Made by a program: the position numbers and the translations under genes
Shown: positions 55,320 to 64,000 of the stretch, piece after piece
Position numbering within the stretch: position 1 is the stretch's first letter
How the letters are laid out: each line of letters begins with the position of its first letter
The notes under the pieces: model-generated
Seen by the model: the letters and a program-made list of their open reading frames with translations, nothing else
Told to the model about the DNA's origin: nothing
The model's database searches: none
Source: Lepisosteus oculatus
Lineage: Eukaryota; Chordata; Actinopteri; Semionotiformes; Lepisosteidae
NCBI RefSeq assembly: GCF_040954835.1
Contig: NC_090708.1
Span: 35,042,001 to 35,106,000 of the forward strand
Reading direction: 5' to 3'
DNA: 64,000 nt

Positions 55320-57740
55320 TTTTGCAGTTTTATCTAGAACAAGCGATGCTTAAACCTTTGTCTGATTCTTGTGAAACTATCCACACGACAGTTACAGTAC
55401 CTAGGAGTTGACTTCAGAGATGTCACTGATGGAATGTTTCTAAAAATCCATCCTCTGTAAAACGTCTTCTCTAGTTGTCCTGCATATGTATTCGCTAATG
55501 AAGCAGTGTGTTCTGAGCCTGGATCTCTACATTTCTGTATGAACCAGCTTAGAGGGCTAAAGACAGCTTGTGTTTAAATTGAGTGTAAGGTAATTTATGT
55601 TTCTAAAGTCATGGTCAGCATTTATTATTCTACTGTGCTGTAAACTTGTTCTGTGCCTAGTCACATTATTTTAGAGTGTTTTTATAGTGTTATCAAATCT
55701 GGTGGAGCTTTGTGTTAGTTTCCTGTCTCCCATGTCACATGGTCTTAGATTGAATCCCATGGAACTATGACTTTATTTTTTAACAAACATTTCTTTGAAA
55801 AAATAAAACGTTTCCCTTGGTCACAGATTAAATAAAACCTCACTCGCACCAAACAAATTTATATTTCCAAATATCACAACATGATCGAATTTAAGTCTTT
55901 TTAATAACAATGAATAGTCACCTATGCGTTACAAAATAAACATTTATATTGATTTGAATCGCGTTTTGATTTAAATCGTGAACACGTGTTTAAATATATG
56001 TGTTTAAAGGCGATATATTGTATAAAAGCGTTGATTCTTATGGAGTGTGTTCCGCCAGGGATTCAAAAAAAATATTTTTTTTAATCGCGTATCTATGTAA
56101 AATTGCAGTATAACTTTGTTCATGCACAAAGAGTGGCATGTTACATTATAATTTGGGTGTCTCCGCTTGCCAGAAAGCTCTAAATTGCATTTTGAGTGCG
56201 GTTTTTGACTTTTTCTAAATTGCAACCCATAAATAAAGTTGATAAAGTTTAGACTAACTGTATTCTAAACTGTAATACAACAGCACATTGGACAATGCAA
56301 CACAAATTGCAAAAATGCACTTGGAATCTGTCCAAGCCCTCCTACAAAAATTATTCAAACTGCGACACTTATCATTCATCTCTAAATAAACTTTATTTTA
56401 TATAGCGTTTTAAGTGAATAGGTAATAGGTAATAGGTAGATTGCTCATAAACCTAATTGCTTTTTCTACATAAACACAGCGTGATTGCTCTCTGAAATTG
56501 CTTTTCCTTTATATTTAGGCTCAGATTTCAACTATAGATCGTATTATTATAAACTTTCTTGGAAAAATGTATTAGACCGTGTTTGCTATTAATTCATTTA
56601 GGGCTAAAATATGTTCATTGTCTTCCAATCGAGTCGAGTTGACATTGGAAGCTTGCCACTCCCGGACTGTTACACCAACGCATTAGCATGTTAAAGCGAT
56701 TTCATTGAGAAGCCTAGCTACCAGCTAACACTGTACTTCCTACTTTGAAAATACCTGTGAAACCGGTTTAATTCGTCACAGCCAGCACTCCGGCAGAGAG
56801 GGGGTTGTACTCGTAAAGTAGAAGCAGGCGACACCTCCCCCCCTCAAAAACTCAGTAAGTACAGTACTAGTTAAGAAAGACGAGGCTCCTCAATGAAATC
56901 GCTTTAACATGCTAATACGTTGGTATAACAGTCCAGGCATGTCAAGCTTCTAATTTCAACCCGACCACGGCGAAAGGAACCCTTCTTTCATTTGAAGACA
57001 ATGAACATACCTTAGCCCTGAATGAATTAATAGCAAACATGGTTTACATAAAAGCCCTTTTAGCCTTTGTCACTAATGAAACAAAGGTCACTAGCCTTTG
57101 TCACTAATGAAACCACTAAATAAAGACATTAATATAAAAATCTTAAGATTTTTAAAATACATGACTTTGCTAAAATTTATTTGAAAATAAAAATGATTAC
57201 AAACGCCATGGGAGAGAGAAAACAGGGGAGGGATGTTGGTTTTGCATAAGGGGCGGGGCCATGGAAATGAGGTGTGTTTGGGAATGTGGAGTTACATGTT
57301 CTTGCTGTTTGTGAATTATCGTTGTTTAGTATGGAGTGTTGAGGTATTGATTTTGTGTAATGCTTTATGTTGAAAATTGAGGTGGATTTTGATTATGATA
57401 AAGAGGATAAACTGGGATGGGAGGGGGGTTTGGTTTTGCATAAGGGGCGGGATTATGATAATTGGAGGAATTTGCAAGACTATAATGGTTTGATATATTT
57501 GATTTTGTATTGTGGTCGTTATCTATGTTTTTGGTTGGTATTATGTTTATATGGTTGTTTTTGTTGGTTGGTTGTTATTATGGTTATTAATAATACGATC
57601 TATAGTTGAAATCTGAGCCTAAACAAAAAGAAAAAGCAAGTGATTGGGTTTATGAGCAATCTAATTATTTATTCGTTTAAAATGCTATATAAAATAAAGT
57701 TTATTAATTTGCTGGACAGAGCGGTGAACATTATTATACA
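55320..57740. repeat. Long repeat unit, copy 2 (direct copy of 36150-38600)
   Basis: It is collinear with copy 1, including the foldback part, the GTTGGTATAACAGTCCAGGC segment and the T-rich terminal block. Differences are few and are mostly single bases. Confidence 0.8.
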
Positions 57741-58889
57741 TAAGACAAAGATAACTATCCTGATCAGTTTAGAAATCTGTGTACGCTATAAGGTTTTTAA
57801 TTCTTAAGCTTTTAAAATACACGTTTCAAATAGAAATAAATCCTCTTCCTGGTACAGTACTGTATGTATAGCAAACCAGCACGTCTTGTTTCTCCAATCA
57901 GAGGGGTGTCAGATGGTGTCAGCCAATCACCATTCTGAAGCCCTACCATAATCTCTGGTATAGGGAGACCCCAGAATTCTGTCCCATAGTTTAGACAGAC
58001 GATAGATACTTTTATTGATCCCGTGAGGGAAATAAAGTAAATCATTTTCATTTTAGGAAATTATTAAACGCTCGGTTAAAAGCAAAGGATATTGCCTGTT
58101 ATAGTGGACATAAAAACAATAGTTCGCTGGCATTATATCCTAGAAGACACAGACCGGCGCCAGACCGATAAAATGCCTGATGAACTAGGGATTGGACAGT
58201 TTCCAAGTGCTTGTACAATTGATGGAAATGTTCAAATAAATGTGTAAAAGAAATAAACAAAATAATCCTTTATTTCTTTATCATATTGGCTAGCTATTGT
58301 CCTTTCTTTGCTAGTTAGTGGCTGTGTTTCTGCGTTGGGTAGCAACGGGTGACTGTTCTCAGGCGGAAGATGTAAACAGCTTAATTTTCGTGTTAATTTT
58401 TTTTTTTTTAAATTAAAATTCATTCTATACAGCAATCGCATATTTGGGTACCGTTTCATAAAACTTTCATGCTTAAAATGTTTAGGGAGAAATGGAAGAC
58501 TGGTGTGTATTTTTTCTTTAAACTACCAAGACCAGCCATACACAGCACAGTTTACGTACATACAGTAATGTTTATGTTCCTAAATTAATATCATTTATGA
58601 CCTTTAGATGCGTTATGCTCCTCTTCTTTTTATGCTCAGCTACTAAAATTTCCCTTTAGTGGTAAAATTACATATACATATTCAAAACTAAGCGGATTAA
58701 AATGTGCACAGTAAAGACATTAAATGATTAAATCTTTTCACTACCAACCAATGCACCACGAGTGCCACTGTCGGTGATTTTGGCCAGCCAATCACTTACC
58801 ATGGTGCCCTCCGGTGCCCTGCGGTGGCTTGTGGGTAGGTTACTGTACCACGGGTTTTTACCGCGCATTTTGAATGGCTGCATCTGTAC
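57741..58889 (-). mobile_element. TA-flanked transposon, right part, GCGG subtype
   Basis: This is an inverted match to 33788-34830 and 50703-51500. It ends with CGCGCATTTTGAATGGCTGC and ATCTG before TA. A short GATAGATACTTTTATTGATC insert lies near 58003. No transposase. Confidence 0.7.
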
Positions 58890-59119
58890 CTATGACCTCC
58901 TCGAGATGCCAAGGAATGAGCCCCGTAGGAAGTCCCCCCTTTACATATTTTGGTAATAAGGTATATACCCAGCAGGCACTCCGGTTAGATTTCTTAGTTG
59001 TCAAATATGACAGGCCTAAAAAGGAATTAACTCCATGTTCACCTTTATGGGAATTATTTTTATTAATCCTCAAAGATATAGCCCTATGGAAACCATAAAC
59101 ATTAACAACAGTAACGATT

Positions 59120-59617
59120 TCATCCTGTGTCTGGCGCAGGAGGTGAGGCTCGGCAATGTGATGCGTAGATCCAACTATCTTTTCCTTCTACTGGAACTGC
59201 TGAATAGGCCATCAACAGGATCTGGTAGGGTCCATCCCACCTTGACTGGAGAACCTGTGAGGGAAATTTCTTGATCCACACCCACTCTCCTGGGATGAGG
59301 TAATGTCCTCCTTCATGTGGCTGTCCCCATGCCTCCAAGACCTGCTCACAGACACCGTGGGTGGCTTCTGTCAGCAATTTGCAATACTGTAACAAAGAAT
59401 CAATTAATACACTCAAGTCTACTCTGTCATGTCCTCGGGAGTCACTCAGTCTCATGGGGCACCCCGTGATCACCTGATAAGGGCTCAGCCCCACAGTTCG
59501 ATTTGTCCTCGCACACATGCTACACAGAACGGCGGGCAATGCGTCCACCCAGGGTGTTCCTCCCAAGTGGTATTTAGTTAATTTTTCTTTCAAAGTTTGG
59601 CTCACCCGTTCAACCAC
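59120..59617 (-). pseudogene. Endogenous retrovirus integrase C-terminal fragment
   Basis: 165 open codons on the minus strand contain the end of the integrase core and the C-terminal domain of a gamma/epsilon-like retrovirus (MVERVSQTLKEKLTKYHLGG, GLSPYQVITG, IPGEWVWIKK, RWDGPYQILL). The catalytic part upstream (59617-59940) is broken by stops and frame changes. It is a relic related to 23941-24276. Confidence 0.75.
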
Positions 59618-60224
59618 GCCAAAGGACTGAGTATGATGAGATCAATGCAGGTCCCATTTGATCCCCAGTAGGTCTGTCACCACCTGGCACACTTTTTCAG
59701 TATAATGTGTGCCCTGGTCTGAATCTATGCGGCACGGGAGTCCCCATCAGGTAACTACTTCAGTCACAAGATACTTGGCTGTTGTCTGAGAAGTCTCTTG
59801 TTTGACAGGGATGGCCTCCATCCATCTAGAAAAATTGGACTACCTTTACCAGGAGGCCTGTCTTCCCTTTACAGGGTGGCATTGAACAAATCGACAAATT
59901 AGGGCACAACCCAGTTCAGAACTCCACGTGCAAATAAGGCATAAACCAGTTCCAAACGCCATACCGTGATTTGTTGCCTGCCAGACTTTATTCTGGGTTT
60001 ACAGCCAACCACCCATTACATATACCAGTGTCTGCCCCAGCCAGGGGAAACTCATGTTCATTCCATCATCTCGGGCGATCCTCACAGGGGGCAGAGACTT
60101 CCCAATCTGTCACACAAGAGGAAAAAAGAGGACTTTTAATAAAAGAGGAGTCCTTATGTCTTTGTAGTGTATGCACTGACTGCCTCTCCTGCCGATGGGA
60201 GAGCCCCGCGCCTTCTGGAGGACC

Positions 60225-60600
60225 CTGCTCACAGTGCCAAAATTGTTGTAACAGACAAATAAGTTCTGGATCCCGAGATGAAGTTTAAACAATTGAGTTT
60301 ACTGCATGCAAGGAACAATAAAGTATTGTTCGGAATATAGGTACAAAATTTGCAGTTTGTGTATAGCAAACTTTGGCTGTTTCTGACACAAATTGTTAGC
60401 ATGGTAATGAGGGGAAGTCACCTGTGTTTGGACATTACCAAGACCTTGACCACTTTGAATGGAATGGAAGCATGGAATGTCTTGTGTCACAAGAAGTCTT
60501 CATGCAGAAAGAATCAGTTAACCCCTTTTTCACATCTTATATCTTTCTTCACTACCATCTGCTGGATGTACTTTAGGTATCTATTAAACTACAGTACTGT
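60225..60600 (-). mobile_element. 5' LTR and primer-binding region of the minus-strand retrovirus relic
   Basis: The LTR ends at 60247 (TGTAACAGAC on plus). Just outside it, CACAGTGCCAAAATTG on plus reads as a TTTGGCACTGTG primer-binding site on minus. The integrase fragment follows within about 650 bp on minus, so gag and most of pol have been deleted. The outer LTR border is only approximate. Confidence 0.65.
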
Positions 60601-60747
60601 TATTATTTTCTGCTACCTTGTACCTTTGGATTTTCTCTATGTGGCTGTAAACCAGAAAGAGGCACATCATGATAACAAGCTCCAATATAATAACAGTTTA
60701 AAATTAATAAAAGTCTAAACAGTACCATTTAAATTTTAAAATTTGAA

Positions 60748-60990
60748 ATAGAGTGTGCTTCAGCATTGACCGGGATTCGAAACCAGGTGTTTTCTGGTAA
60801 CAGCCCAAATGCTCCACACACCACAGTAAGCTTTCACAGCTCCACCTGGAGGTTTTACAAAGTAGCACACCCACACAACAGAAAATTTCAAAAGCACTGC
60901 AGTCTCTCGCAGTCTCCCGCAGTCTTGTGCAGCTGCTGGACCCAAAACAACTGCAGCATCCTTCAAGCATTCTGAATGGCTGGATCTGTA
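60748..60990. mobile_element. tRNA-like sequence and degenerate TA-transposon end
   Basis: On minus, GGTTTCGAATCCCGGTCAAT is B-box-like. The right edge CATTCTGAATGGCTGGATCTG before TA is a mutated form of the end motif found throughout the window. It is small enough to be a miniature element carrying a SINE module. Confidence 0.45.
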
Positions 60991-61489
60991 TTGCACATTC
61001 GCATATATGTAGAAAAAGACACACATATACACACTTACAAAGTATGCATCACACATCACCACCCTATGACAATTTTTTTTTGTTTCTTTTAAGTTGTCAT
61101 TCCTGCTTTTCTGTTAGTTATTATTATTTCTCATGTACATTAAGAAAATTATGCTGAATTCAAAGATGTTTCCCTTTTAAAACAATTGCATCATTTACTG
61201 TCTTATATTGTGTTATGTCCTCTTATTTTGAATTTTTATATTTGCCTGTTTGTTATTTTTTTCTCTTCTTCCATTCTTTTTATTATCAAGTAAGTTGATA
61301 TCAGGCTTTTTAACCACTTCTGCATTGGATTAGTTTTTGCCAACAGATAGGTCAGCAAACCTATTTTAACACAGAAGGAAATTATGCTGAGGGGTTTGAA
61401 TTTGACCTTGGCAGTCTCCCCATGGGAAATTAAAAAAAATCAGTTTGGGGCTGAAGACTTTAAGAATGAGGTGGAGAAGAGAGGCCTAA

Positions 61490-62760
61490 GGCAAGGGTGT
61501 CCACACTTTTGTAGCTTAGAATCTACGTTTGTATTTTGCAAGTCAACAAGATCTACTGATTGGTATTTTTTTAATTCAATAACTTTTTTCATTTATTACA
61601 AAAGTATGTCTTTGTAAATAAGTCAATATTAACTCTGCGCATCTGGACTTTTATCCCACTCTTCCTTGCAAATATGTTTAAGCTCCTTCAAACTGCCAGG
61701 ACATTTAATGTGCACAGCCCTCTTTAGGTCATTCCACAGGATGTCTATTGGATTGAGGCCTGGGCTCTGACTGGGCCATTCCAAGACTTTGATCTTTCTT
61801 TTCTGAAGCATTTTCTTGGTTGACTTGGATGTGTGCTTTGGGTCATTATCATGTAGGAAGTTGAAATACCTCTCCATCTTCAGCTTTCTGAGAGAGGCCA
61901 GCAGGTTTGGTGCCAAAATATATTGATATTTGCAGCTAGTTATTATCCCATCTATCTTGGCTAAAGCCCCTGTGCCAGCTGAACAGAGGCAGCCCCAAAG
62001 CATGATGCTGCCACAACAATGCTTCACAGTAAGTATGGTGTTCTTTGGATGATGGGCTGTATTGTCTTTGCGCCAAACATATCTTTCAGAATTAAGGCCA
62101 AAAAGTTTAACCTTTGTCTCATCAGACCATAAGACATTTCTCCACATAGTTTGGGGGTGATTAGATGGGCTTGGATGTTCTTTTTTGTGAAAAATGGCTT
62201 CCGTCTTGCCACCCTACCCCATAGCCCAGACATGTGCATAATACATGAGATTGTTGTCACATGCAAAGAGTGACCAGTACCTTCCAGAAATTCCTGCAGC
62301 TCCTTTAATGTTGCTGTAAGCCTCTTCGTGGCCTCCCTGATAAGTTTTCTCAATGTCCTGTCATCAATTTTTGAGTGTCTCCACTTATTGATGATAGTCT
62401 TCACAGTGCTGCATGGTACATCCAATGCCTTTGATATTGTTTTATACCCCTCTCTTGAGCTGTACCTTTCAACAATAAGACCCCAAAGATGCTTTGTCAG
62501 CTCTTTGCGGACCATGACTACCCCAGTAGGATGCAACCATGAAAGTTTCAAGGAAATCCTTCAGGAACAGCTGATTTTTATTTGAGGTGAATCAGAATCA
62601 CTTTCATTGATGGCAGGTGTATGCTACTTACCTTTGGACATGATTTTGAATGTGATTGGTTAACTCTGAACATAGCTACAACCCACATTATAAAAGGGTG
62701 TGCACACTTATGCAACCAGGGTGTTGTAGATTTTTTATTTTCAATTATTTTTGAAAACAC
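61490..62760 (-). pseudogene. Tc1-like transposon with broken transposase
   Basis: The N-terminal part (62551-62024) has the helix-turn-helix (SSREGYKTISKALDVPCSTV). The DDE part (62147-61629) has WSDETKVKLFG, HDNDPKHTSK and NPIDILWNDLKR. A frame change lies at about 62090-62140. The third acidic residue is Asp (NPID), where Tc1 family members usually have Glu. Terminal sequences GGGTGTCCACACTTTTG (left) and GGGTGTGCACACTTATGC (right) resemble fish Tc1 ends. Exact borders are unclear. Confidence 0.8.
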
Positions 62761-63540
62761 ATGAAAGTAGCAATTGGCTCAAGTACTACAAAGTTTTGGA
62801 AGCATTTGTCGAAATCCGACAAGTCATGCTGAATTCTCACCGCATAGTGAGCAGTGTCAAACTGTGTAGTTTCTTTTCCCTGTTTTTCCAGCTTGGAAAG
62901 TTTATGATGTCATGACATTTTAGCTTTGAAGCCAGCATGTGATTCAAAAAAGTGATTCAAAGAGATTTGTCAAAGTTTGTAGATATGTTGCTATGGAGAT
63001 CCTTTTTTGGATCCTTTATGCAGACCTCTCAACTGGAGGATTTGTGTAGGAGCACATATTACTTAAAGGATTTCAAAAGCTATAGCTTTCTAAAAAGATG
63101 TGAGCACATCTTGATGTATTCCTCATCATAATACTCTACACTTAGTTTAAACTTCTGAGTGAACTAGGTTTAAAACAGAGAGAAAGTGGCAGCTTTTAAG
63201 CCAAACTGTTGTGGACTTTGGGTCAGCTTCAACAACTTTCCAGCCTTGTTTTTTGATAATTATACTTGGGCTTCTTTTAAAAACAGCAGGATGAGGTCCT
63301 TAGATTAATTTATTAATGTAACTACTACATTACTACATACCTATTAATGTACTACAGAGCTCAGCATAATAGCTATGTTTGAAAACCAAGAAGACAGGAA
63401 GGAAAAGTACACCTTTCCTCATGATAACTCCCCTCAGAAAGAAAAATAAGTACCAGTTTCAATATGCCAAAAAAACAGTGTGTCTTGAATAGGTGTTAAA
63501 TTTCAGAACCTATGTGAAACTGAAATGAAACACTGGAAAA
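62761..63540. other. Non-coding, nothing recognised
   Basis: No frame or repeat end is supported. Confidence 0.5.
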
Positions 63541-63559
63541 CCAGAAATGACTGGAAGCC

Positions 63560-63770
63560 ATTTATTAACTATTGCCAGATAAACAAAGCCAAAGTCCTTA
63601 TTATTGGGCCAAATAAAGTTAATGATCATGACCATATTCCCCTCTCATGGTCTTTACCTCTTATGGCCTCTTAAAAATCCCTGTCTGTTAACCTGTTAAG
63701 CGCTTTGAGCAAAGCGTCCAGAGCTATATAAGTGTAAAGAATTATTATTATTGCTTTTACAATTATTGCT
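63560..63770 (+). mobile_element. 3' tail of a fish LINE or SINE
   Basis: GCGCTTTGAGCAAAGCGTCC, AGAGCTATATAAGTGTAAAG and AATTATTATTATTG are the usual 3' end of an abundant fish LINE/SINE pair. The 5' part is not recognisable. Confidence 0.5.
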
Positions 63771-64000
63771 AAGCAAGGAAGCATCTGTCTTTATTACAGC
63801 TGTCTGGAAAAACTGTCTGGAATTAAACTGTCTGAAATAATATGGAGGCTCCAAAGTGGAATTAGACTGTCTGAAAATGGCAGCAGAAAATGGTAAAAAA
63901 TTACGAGCCAGAATAAAGCACTGAGGGCTGAATGGCCCGACTGATTCAGAGTCTGTACTACAAAGCTTAGTACTGTCTGCTAATCTCTATGTCAGAGCAC

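Noticed and set aside
16987..64000. Host protein-coding exons
   Set aside because: I looked for spliced exons and conserved domains and found only transposon-derived coding sequence. Short isolated exons could still be missed by eye.

Overview
The window is eukaryotic DNA, most likely from a ray-finned fish. It is dominated by transposons: L2/CR1-type LINEs, Tc1-type and Harbinger-like DNA elements, tRNA-derived and 5S-derived SINEs, and fragments of an endogenous retrovirus. I see no convincing host protein-coding gene. The species call is inference from repeat types only.

The centrepiece is one nearly complete Polinton/Maverick (adintovirus-like) element at 577-16980, about 16.4 kb. It has terminal inverted repeats of about 602 bp (577-1178 and 16378-16980) and is flanked by a 6-bp direct repeat AATATT (571-576, 16981-16986), the target-site length expected for Polintons. 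Its early half holds two divergent, intron-containing genes that I do not recognise. One, on the minus strand at 1574-2996, has two possible 3' exons. The other, on the plus strand at 4832-6510, has five exons. Between them lies a 0.7-kb non-coding unit duplicated head to tail (3161-4612). Next on the plus strand come a protein-primed family B DNA polymerase (6517-10455), a packaging ATPase (10460-11119), a small basic protein with a hydrophobic tail (11167-11496) and a conserved 252-residue protein (11496-12254). Converging on these from the other end, on the minus strand, are a chromodomain integrase (broken, 15633-16713), a penton-like minor capsid protein, a small basic virion-type protein, the double-jelly-roll major capsid protein and an adenain-like protease. 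Together these supply DNA synthesis, genome packaging, a T=n jelly-roll capsid with its maturation protease, and integration. All the main genes are open except the integrase, whose frame breaks almost exactly at the inner edge of the right inverted repeat.

Outside the Polinton, 1-570 holds an old copy of a TA-flanked inverted-repeat transposon. Region 16987-29460 holds AT-rich unique DNA, a 5S-type SINE, a Tc1-type end, a Harbinger-like element with an LTR inside it, retroviral pol and LTR remnants, and two LINEs, one inserted into the other in opposite orientation. Region 29460-58890 is a thicket of nested, non-autonomous transposons whose ends all read CAGATGCAGCCATTCAAAATG-like next to TA. 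It also contains long direct and inverted repeats, three tRNA-like SINE heads and solo LTRs. Region 58890-64000 holds a deleted minus-strand retrovirus, a Tc1 transposase relic and a LINE/SINE tail.
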